Assembly: GCF_037975245.1 (NCBI RefSeq) | Contig: NC_092568.1 | Coordinates: forward strand, 34,254,501-34,318,500 | DNA length: 64,000 nt | Direction of reading: 5' to 3' | Origin: Apostichopus japonicus | Lineage: Eukaryota > Echinodermata > Holothuroidea > Aspidochirotida > Stichopodidae | Translations under genes and position numbers: made by a program | The notes under the pieces: model-generated | The model's database searches: none | What the model was told of the DNA's origin: nothing | What the model saw: the letters and a program-made list of their open reading frames with translations, nothing else | Part shown: positions 1 to 13,600 of the stretch, piece by piece | How the letters are laid out: every line of letters begins with the position of its first letter | How positions within the stretch are numbered: the stretch's first letter is position 1

Positions 1-360
1 CCCCCCCCCCGACAGACTCAAATGGACTGCTGGCGACCTTTTCAGCTTTTCACTATACTTTTTACTTATTCGCTATTATTGACTATTTTATTGCGCTCTC
101 ATATACCTATTGACATTTGTCATATTCTGTTGGTGTAATTTTCCGACAAAATGGCGACGACACCTATTTATTCTCCGTTTATCTGCAAATTAGCAAGGCC
201 CGGAAAGGGTCATTTCCTGCAATCTAGGGAGTATCTTTACTCAAAATTTTTCTCTACGCTCCGCGCCAACCTGTGGTGGCGCTCCGCTTAGATAGTGTCG
301 AAAGCGCCCCTACAGACCATTCTTGCCCCCCCCCGACCAATACCCCTAGCTCTGCCACTG
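1..360. mobile_element. Right part of a hAT-type element, truncated by the window edge
   Basis: The window opens in poly-C. The sequence at 331-360 ends in TACCCCTAGCTCTGCCACTG, whose reverse complement CAGTGGCAGAGCTAGGGG is a typical hAT terminus. It contains one copy of the hairpin module (197-298). The left end lies outside the window, so no target duplication can be checked. Confidence 0.45.
197..298 (+). repeat. Hairpin module copy 1
   Basis: About 100 bases, roughly from GGCCCGGAAAGGGTCATTTCC to TCCGCTTAGATAGT, with the core GCGCCAACCTGTGGTGGCGC that can fold on itself. Six other copies share the same order and orientation. Confidence 0.7.
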
Positions 361-532
361 CCCTTACTACACTCAAAAACGTCTTTGCGAGTACACTACG
401 AGTATAATAGCTACTCTCTTAAAACACCATCGAATATACAAATTACAATGTTTTTACAGACTTTTACGTGCAATCTGAGAAATTGCAGACTTGAGACCCA
501 TATTTTAGGGCTAGGTATTCGCAGCATAAAAC

Positions 533-632
533 ACACGGGAAGTGCCGTTTCCGGCCATCTGGGGGTTTGAAATAACCCAAAATTTTCTTGTACGCTCTGC
601 GCCAACCGATGGTGGCGCTCCGCTTAGATAGT
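533..632 (+). repeat. Hairpin module copy 2
   Basis: Runs from GGGAAGTGCCGTTTCCGGCC through TTTTCTTGTACGCTCTGCGC to GCGCTCCGCTTAGATAGTC. The following 40 bases end in TTCCGCCGCGCCTG, which looks like the right end of another hAT-type element. Confidence 0.7.
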
Positions 633-679
633 CTCCACACATTAGCCCCCCCAATAATTTTTCCGTTCCGCCGCGCCTG

Positions 680-1839
680 CCCCAGATGACATTTGATCTA
701 TGCCAAAGACAAAAGGGGGCTACTTAATACTGAGCGCCCAAAACCCCATGTTTTAACTCTGCCAATTTATGTTTTATTTGTTTTGGGAAATTTGTCAAAA
801 TGTTAGCATTTCTTACAAGACCATGTTTTAGTCCTCCACACCTTTGGAACTCTTCTAACCTAATATTACCTTTCAACTCCAATATCCACAATGCAAAAAT
901 GCATTTGACCGTAGAGGATCTTTAACCTCCACCAATATCGATAGGGTGTTCTTATTCATAGTGTTCTTATTCAATTAACATGGTACACTATATGCCAAGT
1001 ACAATATCTGGCGAGACTTGTCAATGTTACCACCCTTCATACAATATGGTGTTTACAAGATGTACAGACTTTGACCTGTGTTGACCCTAGATTATTTCAG
1101 ACCTAAACCAACATCAACAAGGTTCTTCTATCTTTATGTTATATTTCAACAATGGAAATAACTATGAAGATTTTCAACGTCTGAAATATGTCTTTAATCG
1201 TTCCAAGTGAGCCAAAGTATACCAAGGACCCGATCCCCCACCCCAACTGCCCAACACCCTAAAGAAGAGTGCTATTCATTCAAAAGTATTATTCGTCACG
1301 TAGATGCTCATGTCATATCACATGTACGACCAGGTAGTACAGTTCACCTTTGACATCCCTGCAAACCTCGTTGTATTTATTAAGTATTTTAATTTATATG
1401 CAACGATGAAATTACATTGTGCACCAATATCAATTCTAGAAGTTGCTATATAAGCAGTATTATTACTGTGATTTTTAATCTTACGTCCACGGGACGCAAC
1501 ATCTGAAAAATGTTTGAGTCGGCTCAGTAAACCTTGCGTCTAGGCTGCTGTCCTCCATGAAAACCTGCACTTTAAAATACCTCTACATGCAGGAATACGA
1601 AATACGTAAATATATAATGACCATTACAATACGCTGGCTGGTGCGTGCAGTGGTATGCCTAAACATGTACAAAAACATTTAATGAAGAAACTTTTAATTA
1701 ATATACAATAACAAAATTACTGTCAAATTGCGAAGAGAGAAATTTGGCTGCAGAGCTTGTTAATTACCATATATGCAGGCATAGACGGCATACCATTGCA
1801 AAAAACTAAAGTGTATATGATAATGTTATAGGCTATGTA
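680..1839. other. Intergenic, no gene seen
   Basis: AT-rich sequence with stops in all frames. I see no conserved exon, RNA gene or element end in it. Confidence 0.6.
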
Positions 1840-2280
1840 TATGCTGTGAGTTGTCTGAAATCAAGTATAACGAGTGTCTATAGACATGTATGCCAGCATA
1901 AAAATACGGCACTAGTCAACTGATTTAAAAGAACCATTAAATGTTGCGTGCATATGCCGTGAATGTCGAAAACAAGTAAAACGATTTATAATAGACAAAA
2001 TGCCAGCATAAAAATACTGAATTAGTCAACTGATTTAAGTGAACCATTAAATGTTGCGTGCAATGGCGTGAATGTCGAAATAAAATAAAACGATTAAAGT
2101 TAGATAAAATGCTAGCATAAAAATACGGCACTTGGCAACTGATTTGAGTGAACCATTAAATGATATCCGTGCATCTGCTATGAATGTCGAATATCAAGGA
2201 AAAAGGAGTGTCTAGACATAATGCCAGCATAAAAATACTGTAGTTTTCAACTGTTTGAATTGAACCATTAAAGGAATAAC
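1840..2280. repeat. Tandem repeat, ~110-bp period, about four copies
   Basis: The string TGCCAGCATAAAAATA recurs (with small changes) at about 1892, 2001, 2110 and 2222. Each is followed by CAACTGATTT and GAACCATTAAA and, in the middle copies, GTGAATGTCGAA. Copies diverge, so the array is not young. Confidence 0.8.
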
Positions 2281-2293
2281 GAAGGCAAGGATC

Positions 2294-3256
2294 ATATTTA
2301 AAAAATATAATAAAATACCCTCCTGAAATTTGTTGTACAAACAGGGTGGTACTAAATTTCTTGTAAAACAAATAATCAGATTTTTTTCAGCATGAAACTT
2401 TTGAGATAATAGCTGTCAAAGATGACCTCGTTTTGTACAGAACAACTTTGTAAGTTGTACAAACTGTATGATGGGTCATTCCGTGTCAAATCACGGATGG
2501 ATGTTGCTGCACCCTCTCCAAAACTTCATAAATTTATTGAATGCTTGGAACACCATGAAATAAGCATATTCTGAAAATGTCAGTTGCATTGCTTCAACAT
2601 TGGCCGATTTGTCACACTTTGAAATTCCGCCATTTGTCGCCACAGCAATTAAACATCCTACTACCTTTCTATTACAGATGCATATATAGTCTATCCCATA
2701 AAAAAGGAATATAACAAGTTGGGCTACAAAAACATTGTCTTGTGGAGTAAGGTCAACTTAAAAGTGTTAAAATTTTCGATTTTGGTATTTTTCACTAAAA
2801 AATGTGCTATTTTTAGTGATATATTTCTCCTAAACCATTGATTCAGGGTACTTGATTCTTTCAGAGGTTAGTATGTCTAGTAAAAACAATATAAAATAAT
2901 GATTAAAATGCTTTCCGATAATATTGCTATTCATGCTGCGATTTAGCACGAGGAAGGGGTCTTGATGCCAATTTTTCACCAAAGTAACCATGCTAGAGCT
3001 GTAAGGGTTTCATACTTTAATTATAAGTATATAATCCTTACACCTAAGCAAATATCAGGGTATTTGCATTTTTCAATATGAATTTATGAGCTTGTAAAGT
3101 TGCTCTGATGTACAAAAGAGCTCTTCTGTAACAGCCAATAACTCAGAACGCGTCATGTTAAAAATTCTGATTATTTTTTGCAGGAAGAGATATAGTACCG
3201 GTACTACCCTGTTTGTACAACATATTTCAGGCGGGTGTTTTGCCTTATTTTGAAAT
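2294..3256. mobile_element. 0.9-kb inverted-repeat element
   Basis: The left arm CCTCCTGAAATTTGTTGTAC then AAACAGGGTGGTACTA (2319-2354) is matched in reverse complement by GTACTACCCTGTTTGTACAA then CATATTTCAGGCGGG (about 3200-3235). Weaker similarity extends outward. The interior (2360-3190) is AT-rich and has no coding frame. I see no clear target duplication, so the family is not assigned. Confidence 0.6.
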
Positions 3257-5107
3257 GAAAAATCTCAAAGTTTGGGATTTTTACAACAAACAAAAAGTTT
3301 TTGACTGTTTTGACGTTCCCTATGTCTTGAGCTTGGGTATTGTACTTCAATTCAATACTGCGCAGATTTCAATGTCATATAAACAAATACTATTTGCATT
3401 GTACTTGCCTGCTACTGCTTTAGTTCATTAAATTGATAGACTATAAAATGAAAGTCAACCAATACACACATGTAGGCTACAAAAAAAATTAAAAAAATAC
3501 ACCTAACACTATTACACACTGCACATGTACACACTGTACATGTGTGTACTGCAAACACTGTACATGTTAGCGTTTCCTATCAAGAGTTATTTATTCCACC
3601 TCATATATAGAAACAAACTTGATTATTTAGACTGCAAACGATGCATTTCTGAGCGATATTTAGACTGTAAATGAGGTCTACATGTAAATATCCCTAAACA
3701 CATTGCTCATATTACTTTTTAAAAGGTTGAAAATATAGGGGGGGGGGAGAGATTAGAAACCCCGTAGAAGTGGTGCTTTCTTCACCTGCTACATGCAAAA
3801 GTTCCCCGACTGAACTATTTCCCCCCGACTGACGATCTAAGGTGGGAGAGGTTGGGGAGTGGGCATGGTCCCCCGCAGCTCGGCTTTGTTTCAAATTAAC
3901 TTTGTGGTTTCCCCCTCTACAATACTTCTACAATAGTTATACACTTGAGATTAGCTTAGGATTTAGATTTTAAAGAAAATTTAATGATAGTTGAGACATC
4001 CCTCTTTTCCCTCTTATCAAATACAATACTCATAGAAGGATGTGAGCGATCGTTTGAAACACCGAAGGGAGAATTCAACGTATATATACTAGTGGTGTGC
4101 ACAAGTGGGTAAGAGAGCGGGTCATTGTCCAGTCGGGGATTTTTCCAATCAGTGGGAAAGAAGAATTGAACCACTCCCCCAGGTGTTCGAACCCCACCCC
4201 CGGCCACCACCCCCCCTTCAACTTCACACGAAGTATGTATATATAAGCATCACATGCCTCCAATGCACCATTTTACATCCAAATGTTTATTTCTTTTTTT
4301 TGGGGGGGGGGGGGACCCTAAACCCCCTACATGGGAATTGGCTTCAGTTTCCACAGGGCAGAAGCCGTCCTTTACAAAATCCTTGATTCGCCTCTGGCTC
4401 TCCCATAAAACTTCATGAAGCTCTGAATTAAATCAGTCGATTCAAGTTTGGATTTATTATTATTCATTAGCACATTCTTGCGTCTCTAGAGCTACTTCAC
4501 ATACACCTAACGTATAGTTTAAATATATATGTCTCAGAAAGCACCCTTTTGAGGGCTAAAAATGTGTTTCCCTACGTGGGAGTTGGATTTAATGACCTCG
4601 GAGCAGCACCCGATCCTTTCAACAAGCTTTGAATCCACACTGATCCTTCTGTCAAGGTTCACGCCCCTACAGAAATCAGTCGACGAAATTTGAACCCGTT
4701 CGAAATCCTAAGCACGCCACTGCTATTACGCCTAGACAATCTCTTTTCCTCCCCTCTGTGCATTCTTATAATTCAATTCCTCTTCAAACTGAAATAATAC
4801 GGAAGAGCAGAGAAATGGAATCGCTTAATACATTGTTCATTAGTGGGATCAGTTACCAGTTTAACTCTCAACACAAATGGTTCTCCTAAATTACCATAGT
4901 GCACCCTTGCTTTGAACCATGGATGAGTTGTATTCTGTTTCGACTTCGCACTGTCTGTCAGATTACTGCATATGCCGCGTATACTTACATCTGTTGATTT
5001 AGGTCACCGGTTTATGAAGGTAGTGAACAAGGTCTGCAGCGACTATTGTATAAATTGATTGTAAAGTATACACGCTATGCAAAGTCATGATCATCAGAAA
5101 TCTAATG
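3257..5107. other. Intergenic, old repeat debris
   Basis: No gene recognised. Poly-G/poly-C runs at 3739-3748 and 4301-4314, and ends such as AAGCACGCCACTG at about 4711-4723 and TTCGCCTCTGG at about 4387, resemble decayed hAT-type termini, but I found no partner ends. Confidence 0.5.
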
Positions 5108-5115
5108 TCGCGTTG

Positions 5116-5439
5116 CAAGGGCGTAGGAACCGGGGGGGGGGGGCTGGGGGGCGCTAGCCCCCCCCCCAGTAAAAAATGTGGAGGGGCGGAAGTATCATTC
5201 CGCCCCCCCCCCCCCGCTTCGCAAGTCAGAAAACCCCTTTTTCATTTCCAAATGAGAAAAAAATCTCATTTGGAGCACCAAATTGCATCTAAGGCCAGGT
5301 GAAAATACAAAATTATGTTTACAAAATGGAGTGGGTGTTGAAGTGTGCTATATTGCACCAAACTGCATCTGAGGCCCCTCCCCCAGGCCGTCCATCAGTC
5401 TTCAGCCCCCTCACTCAAAAGTACCTTCCTACGCCAGTG
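5116..5439. mobile_element. hAT-type MITE, family A, copy 1 (324 bp)
   Basis: Starts CAAGGGCGTAGGAACCGGGG and ends TACCTTCCTACGCCAGTG. It is flanked by a perfect 8-bp target duplication TCGCGTTG (5108-5115 and 5440-5447). It has mirrored G- and C-runs and no transposase frame. Shares its body with the copies at 29932 and 33209. An 8-bp duplication and CA...TG ends are hAT hallmarks. Confidence 0.92.
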
Positions 5440-5447
5440 TCGCGTTG

Positions 5448-7335
5448 TATCGAATAAGTTTATGTAGTCTGAATTCCAATTCCAGTCTAAATTCCAATTT
5501 GTCCGTTTAGAGAACTTGAACAGCGTTGATCGCATGCCATGTATACACTGGGTATAGGGGATATTATACAATTTTATCCGGTGAGATGTTTTAAACTAAA
5601 CAATATATATACTTCCCGGTGAAAATACTAAGGGGAGATTTTACACTGTGACATCGGCAAGGTATTGCGAGTGTATTACTGCCGTACATAGTTCAAGAAG
5701 CAGGTATGTCGTGCACAGTGGCGCTGCTAATGTCGTTGTATAGCTGTATTGCTAAGTAAAGAGTTTCGATCGTGTTTACGTTATGTGCCATCCTGTGTTA
5801 AGCCTTTATTAAGCTAAACCTTTTTATTTTAATGTAGAAACATGTGCACGTTTAACTAACATGTAGTGATGACATTTACTTTACTTTACTGATTTAAATT
5901 TGTTTACATTCGTAAAAATAGCTTGCTTTCTTCTCCACGTGGCTCGCCGTACGGAAAGGTTTTCCCTTCGTAGCTCTCTCCACCTCTCTCTCTCTCTCTC
6001 TCGATCCCTCCTCTCCGCCTCTCCTGCCCGGAAACACAATTGGAAGTTTAAGAAAACATGATTCAACTTAACATTCAAAGGTTTCAAACCCCATCAATCT
6101 CAATGAGCTTCTTACCGGTGTCGCCTTAATTTGATTATTTTCGGAAGTCGGCCAACCACCAGAGGTGGTACATCTGCGCGCGCTAAGGATTACATATAAG
6201 TTTTTCATCTACTATTAAATACTTTTAGTTCTTGTATGTTGTTTAGAGCTCTCTATTTTCAGCTGAAAGTAAGAAAGAAATGATACTTTGTTTTAAACCT
6301 CTTTTCCTTCTCAAATTCTCTCTTGTGAGTCATATTATACTTTAATGTCTAACGTCGTAACATCATATGCATGAATGGAAGTTGAGGATCTTGCGAGGTT
6401 CCTTATGCACGTCAGCAGTGTACGAAGTGAACGAAAACCCTGAAAGAACCTTCTGCAAACTGTCATATTCTAAAAGCTACGTGCATATATCTACCGTAAG
6501 CTGTAACGGACGACAAACGTGACGATTAAGCGATCGTATGCTTACAACGAAATTGGAGTTTTTTTGTTGTTGCATGTAAAGTTCTTTTAACGTTTAAAGC
6601 TTTATGCTACTGCATTGTAGACTAAAACTCGAAACCAAGACGAGTTTGGGCGTAAGCAATTTGCTTTTTTTTTTACAAGCACCGAATGAGACCATTACTT
6701 ACACACAAGTGAGCTCAATGTTACAGTTTACATAATAGTTGCTTCATATGTTTCACATTCTCGACATCATGTGAGCCTTTTGGCGTTCCATAGGCTCGAA
6801 TAGCACTTTGAACTGTTGAACTCTATCCAAACTAACAATTCACAATCAAGCTAACACTAACCAATTCATTCTCGTTCAACTGATCGAGGTGGCCAATCTT
6901 GCATGTATACCTACGCAGTTTTACTGGTGGAACACAACCTACATAGCAAATAGCAAGGTAGGTGTTCTATACAATTGCTAACAATATAGGCCTAAATGCT
7001 AACGTTGATATTTAGCCTATGTGTCTCCAAGCTAAATTGAAGGGTATAGCTGACCATGTGCAAATATATATTTCCTTGGTACGAAATGCAGAAACGTATG
7101 GGATGGTATACCGTAACATCGCGATGTTAAGAGCAACTGCATAAGTGTATCGCAGAACGCAAAGTTAGTGGAAGCACGGAAGTTACCGTGTATCACCATA
7201 AAGTTCAATGAAAAATACATTTTTCGTAGTCAATTCGTAATCGAATCTCTTTAAACAGACACATTTTGTTAGTCTCATTGTGATAAAAATATTTCATCAT
7301 TAAATGTTCTATTCAATGTTCTATTCACGTTGCAG
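5448..7335. other. Intergenic upstream region of the XDH/AOX-like gene
   Basis: No gene, and no clear element apart from a CT-rich run at 5984-6002. It probably holds the promoter and a noncoding first exon of the downstream gene, but no specific core-promoter motif stands out. Confidence 0.5.
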
Positions 7336-7352
7336 CCAAGAGTGGTTCCTTA

Positions 7353-10300
7353 ATGTCGGGGTTGAAAATGGGAGAAACCAAAGCTGAATCTGAAGTCCTT
7401 CTGTTCTATTGCAATGGGAAAAAGGTACGTCAAGTGGTTCACGTAAATTTTTTGTGACCTGAAAGTAAGGTTTTCTAAATTTCATTTATTCATTCCAGTA
7501 TAAATATAAAATTTATAAGAGGAGTCATAAAATCTGTTATTAGAGCGGCGTATCTCTTATACTTGAGTCAGTTTATTTTTTTGGATTTGCTATGTTAATG
7601 TCTTATTATTATTTGAATAGGATTGCAATTGTTTCAACCATCTTGACAATTATTTGACTATGTGAAAGTAAATCATTAGAAGTAAAAAATGGGTAATATG
7701 TAGCAGCTTTCAATTATAAGTGTGTCACATACAGACATACCCACTCACTGTTTTATTTGTTGTATGCAATAGCACATTTGATATATTAAATATTCCGGTT
7801 GCGTCATTGCTAGGTATTTTGTGACTTAGGTAGCTTATTGAATTTGTAGAAGAATGTCTGACGCCTCTGTCAAATTATAAACATTTTGTTATTTTCAAAA
7901 CCGTGAGAATCTACTTCACAAAATAGGATTGAAGAATTCCTTCGTGCTTGTACAGGTTGCCACTCGTTCAAAGCATGTTGCCTTGCCCTATGTTAATATC
8001 TTCTGGCAACAATTTAGGTAATGTGAATTGATTCATAATGTACACAGGCCTACGTGGAATTCTTCTGTTTAAGATGTTGACAATCACCCGCGGCTCCGTT
8101 TACGTGTTACAATATATAATTATGTATATTCCACTAAATATCTGAGTTATAGTTTCAAACTTAAGTTATAACTTTCCAAAGTATTTGCTTGTACACAATT
8201 CTGTGCTATGTATTTTATTTTAGCGTGATATTATTTTAGCACATTTTTCTTGTTTTGATTCCAGATTTTAGAGCCTGATCCTGACCCCAGGATGACTCTG
8301 AATACCTACCTACGATGCAAATGTATCCTTAAAACTTATACGTGCGTGCATGGTTACAACTACTTTTTCAGAGAAAGCAAGAGAATTCATTATTCATGAA
8401 CATCATGATCATCAGCGATGTACTGTTTGATGATTTGTCACGGGGTATCAATTTAGTTTTGTAATTTAACATAATTTTAAATGAACAATTAATGTGGGCC
8501 ATTGTCATATTTTACACGAGGAACATTTTTATATATTGCGGTGTATCATAAAGCTGTTTGGGGCCTCAACTATCAACCATAGAGTGTAGTTAAACACTGT
8601 GTTGTTGCGATACTAATTTGTTTAGGAGGGAAATGTCCGTATTGTTTTCTTATTCATATGTAAATTACAGTAACTGGTACGTATATTTAACATCCAGTAA
8701 CACTTTTTACATACCAATAAGCCATACACTGTGGTTACATAGTTACCAAGCAGCGGCCAGTGCTAATGCTTATGATGCTTTTATGGCCCTTTACCCTTAC
8801 TCAGTGTCTCTGCCGGGAACCAAGAAAAGCTGCGAAGAAGGAGGCTGTGGTGCTTGTACTGCAATGCTGTCATACTATGATGTCAAAGACAAGAAGATTA
8901 GGTAACTTAATTCTAACTACTACAAGATTGTCTCTAGCATCGGTTATAAGATTAGATTATCGATAGCCTGGATCCGTCATCAATCAACAACAACTGCATA
9001 TGACTTACATAAAACCTCTGAATATTATCCACAAGTCCACACACAAGGAACATCATGGACATAGAACGTCGGTTCCTTTGTTAATTCCTCTGAGCCTCTA
9101 GACCAGGGGTGGGCGACCTTTTTTAATGAAGTGGCCAGATATAAGAAGTGAAAAATTAACTGGGCCACACCTAACCAACGAACTGCTGTTAATTTCAAAC
9201 CTTTGATTCCGAGGACTTTCAAGCAATAGGTGTGTGTACTTAATCTGTATTCACAAAAACATATAATGTCAATAAAATACAGTTGATATATAATTGGGAT
9301 AATAGGCCTACCTGACAGCATCATTAGTGCCGATAAATTCTAAGCAGCTAGCTCGTTTTTTGGTGATGATGTAAAATTCATTGATTTTTTTCTTTTTTCT
9401 GAGACATCTCACGGGTCGCATAAAATCACTGGCGGGCCGCATGTGGCCGGCGGGCCGTAGGTTGCCCACCCCTGCTCTAGACCATATTTTGCACATCTCA
9501 TAGTACAAGTCATGCATGTGATAGCTTTCAACTTCGCCTTCTCACGCCAGCTTGTTATCAACTGTCCATATTGTTTTGATATCGATGGTAAATTTAATCC
9601 ATTCCACCTCTTCCATATATATTGTTGTCACACAATCCAATTGCAAGAAAAGTTATGTGCAGACTCATGACTAGTCTACATGTTGTTAACGCTGAAGGAT
9701 AAGTCAAGGGCAATGTTCTTTTATTGCAGGTACATGGCGGTTAATACTTGCCTAACACCCTTGTGTTCTGTTCACCATATGGCAGTTACAACAGTGGAAG
9801 GTATTGGGAGCACCAGGTCAAAGTTGCATCCTGTACAGGTAGGATGTCTATGTTGAGGCAAAACATGTGACCATAGTGCAAAGGAATTTTGGCACTTTTC
9901 GTTCAGAATCACATAAAATCATTTCTTGCAGTGTAATTTTTCTCATGCAAAGGAAGCAAGACCAATACACTCTACAATCTTCATTTGAAACGAATTCCCA
10001 CCCTCCTTTCTCTCTCCTTCTCTGTACCAAATATGTCTACATTCAGCAAACACAAAATGTTATCATAACATTTTAAAAAGAGCCTCTCTAATATGTTTTA
10101 TAACGTTAAATGTGGTGTTATAAAAACTTCGGCATATCGTTTTTATGAGATATTAATGTTACATTAATGTTCAACGAAATAATGTTTTGAAATAATAGCC
10201 TGAAAACGTTTTCGTGACATATTTATTACACCACAAATAACGTTATCAAAACAAAAGACGAAACGTTTTAATAACGTTTTATAAACTTTTTGTGTTGGTT

Positions 10301-10681
10301 AAAGCAGCTCTTTGGCTTTGATTTGCTTGTGGTCTTCTGATTAGTACTCAAATTTATTTTACAAATAACAAAGTAAGTGAGACACTCTTGTAGACTTTTC
10401 GACAAATGAATTTGTGTACAATTCTGTGTATTTATGAATATTGTGACATTGGTTAATTTACGCCGAATTGCGTTCTTTCCTAACAATGACAGGAGAGGAT
10501 AGCCCTAGCTCATGGTTCCCAATGTGGATTCTGTACTCCAGGATTTGTGATGTCCATGTACGCCCTACTCCGTAACAGCCCTCAGCCCACCATGGAGCAG
10601 GTAGAAGCAGCGCTTTTAGGTAACATATGCAGATGTACTGGATATCGTCCAATCCTAGAAGGATTTAAGACATTTACGAAG
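7353..10681 (+). CDS. XDH/AOX-like gene, exons 1-5: the two 2Fe-2S domains
   Basis: Exons 7353-7424, 8265-8322, 8805-8901, 9730-9838 and 10493-10681 encode residues 1-175. First (plant-ferredoxin-type) cluster: Cys53, Cys58 and Cys61 in [11 protein letters not shown], with Cys83 in NTCLTPLC. Second cluster: Cys123 and Cys126 in [10 protein letters not shown], with Cys158 and Cys160 in [12 protein letters not shown]. All eight ligands are present, and so is Gln122, which in the family contacts the molybdopterin. The clusters relay electrons from molybdenum to FAD. Exon 3 is preceded by open sequence back to about 8618, but the acceptor at 8804 and the phase match to exon 2 place the true start at 8805. 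This part is strongly conserved, which argues for a working redox chain. Confidence 0.95.
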
Positions 10682-13600
10682 GTAAGTATCCTTTAGGCAA
10701 AGTGGAATGCCAAAGTGTAATACGATCACAGAGAACCCAATTAATTGGGCAGGTATCGGCAAGATGATATTACTTACTTTGAATTTATGTAGTGCCTATA
10801 ATATACCACGTCGGGCTATGTTCAGTGGCGCTTACAGTCAAGAAATTGCTCTTGATAACCGAGCAAAAGTCTTGTGGTTTGGACCATTATTTGGATAAAT
10901 GTCATAACACTAACATTTGTGTATCAACTATGGGATATGAAGTGTCTTAGCAATATTGGTTCAATCTAATACAACTACCAGTGCGGATCAGCAATGGGTC
11001 ACTATTGTAATCCTTGTATAGTTGAATACTACGCGTTGGGATAACGTATAGTTAGTAATTCAAACCATTAGTTATACATCATTGAACCATCCTTGCCCTA
11101 ATGCACGCTTTACAACTATTGAATATTAAATTTTCTTGACGATATTGGTCCAATGGTTTCATCGCGGTTGTTGGATACTTAACGTTGGGCTTATGTTGAA
11201 TAGAATAAGCCCAACAATAAAATTGGTAATATCATATTGAACAATCGTTGGACCAATACTTGCATTCCAACTGTGGAAAACCAAATATCAGGTCATTGTT
11301 GGTGTCAGTGCCTTTCATTGGATTGGCCCAACGTTGGGCCTATTACGTGCACCATTACCACCGCCCCCCCCCCCCCCAACTTCCTTTATCAACGTTGGCC
11401 TGAATACGTTTGGGGGATACACCTGGGATATTTGTGTATAGTATTTTAGTGAAATGTGTTACCGTATTTGTAATGTGTCTGGACTGGTATTTTTTTTTCT
11501 CTGATTTCTAATGAATGAAATATGCATTGTTCATAATTGCCATTGCTCATCCAGTCATTTTTATTTAATTCCCTAACGTTAATGCCACTGTCTATTATCC
11601 GCCCTTATCATGGGTCAAAGCACTCATATTGACGGAACGAACAGTTCCTAACCATAAGCTGATAGAAACATGCTGTTAATACCGTTCATGTACTGTCAAT
11701 ATGATTGCTGGGCATTAAAAGTATAGTATAGAAAAAATGCAGTCCTATCTGCTAAGGTTGGTTGACCGATTTTAAATGTGCATGCTAATTTTAAATGTTT
11801 CCACAGAAAGAGCAAAACACAATGAAATATTGCTTAAATAAGATGTGTTATAGTCTCACAAAGAGCCATTCATTCTTTATCGTGGACTCAGACAAGCTAA
11901 AGACCATTATAACTACTTTACAACAGAAACCGTTTTCTGCTGAATCACATGGATGCAGTTAATCATTATCTTATGCACACATAAAAGCTTGATTAAAAGT
12001 TGAAAGGTTGTTAGTTTAGGTGTCTTCTTTACCTTCTTCATTACTGTCTATGCGACAGAGTGTTTAAATAAAGCAAATACATCACTTTGGAATGAAGGCT
12101 GAAGTATTGGTTTAATATCAGATTGGAAGGATACAGTATTTCAATAATTGAGAAGGTGTGCTTTTGATCGCAAAGATATTTTATGTAAGGTGCATGGAAA
12201 TATTGCATAATAGCAATTTATTCGTTTCCGAAATATAGTTCATTGCTAAACGCTTGTCCAAAGCACGCCAAAACATTCTACTTACTTGATTGTTGCACAC
12301 CCCACCCCGGCAACGTCATGCAAATGAAGCACGAATATATCGTTCCTTCCATCGATCCATCCATCCATCTATCCATTCATCTATCCATCGATCTATCAAT
12401 CGATCTATCCCTCTATATCCATCCATCCACTCTTCTATCTATCCATTGGATATCCAGATACCCAGTGCAGGGGTCCATCCTGTGGAAAAAAAACCATGGA
12501 AGGTTGAACCTTTTGTCAGTAAAGCATTATCCAATTCTGGGTAATTTAGACGTAATGGAAGAACAGAGACAACGATTGTCTTCCTCTTACTTCAACGTCC
12601 AAGAGTTTAAGACCATGTTGAAGTTGGCGCCAATACTGAGTTCGACACGGCACAGAATTTTTGATTTTCCAGTAAGGTGGGGTAACATACCCTGCGTCCC
12701 AGTACGCGTTGCCGAACGTTTTGACGTAGTGCATAACCATAGCATAAAATGATCACAATCTCTACGCAGAAGAACAACATTACCAACGTTCGTTCATCAA
12801 ATCGCTGCGCATGGAATTTAATTATTTATCCATATTTTGTTGCTGCATTATCGCAGGAAAATTTTCCTGTTATGTTACTCATACTAATGGTTTATTGAAT
12901 AGTTAAATCGCATCAACTCCTATCGCTTAAATATTACTTGAACAATTCTAATTAATGTGTGGTAAGATATAGTAAACATTTGTACATTTAGGAATTCGAT
13001 TTTCAAGTTTGTCAAATGTACATGTTAAGAACCTGCTTGAGCATCGGACGACCATGAAGAGGACTGTGGACGTCCGCAACAAAATGTAGTCGTCTCGGGC
13101 GACCGTTAGCCTGTTGAGCTTGACCAAACATTTGAAAATGCTAACTAAAATATCCGCAAGGGATTTTGCGCAATCCTTTTTGATTTCTTAGTAACAAATT
13201 TAGTTTACTGTCATAACATTGTAATGAAATTGACATTTATTTGGGCTTTTTTTTAAACGGAGGGACTATCCGTAACGTTAAATATTAAAGAATAATTGCC
13301 TTCTACTTATGTTTCAATCTATATATGATGAAGAAATACCCAGATGTTCAAAAGTGAATAAATGATAGTTAATAATGTGAAACATTTAAGAAATGTATCT
13401 TAATTGTCATTTATCTATCACAGGCATTGGAATAGTGACCTGTATTGTTTGATAAAAATTCATGTATACAATTGTGCAGCAAAGGTTTACTTTGGTCGTA
13501 AATATTTACATTATCTTTACTAACTGGTGGATATTATTTTTAGGTTGTGTAAATGTTTATGCTCTCATTACGATGAATTGGCCCTCTATCAGACTACCTG

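Noticed and set aside
12243-12752. A 169-codon plus-strand open frame, the longest uninterrupted frame on the plus strand.
   Set aside because: Its N-terminal half is the ATCC/ATCT microsatellite, the rest matches nothing I know, and it lies in intron 5 without flanking splice signals.
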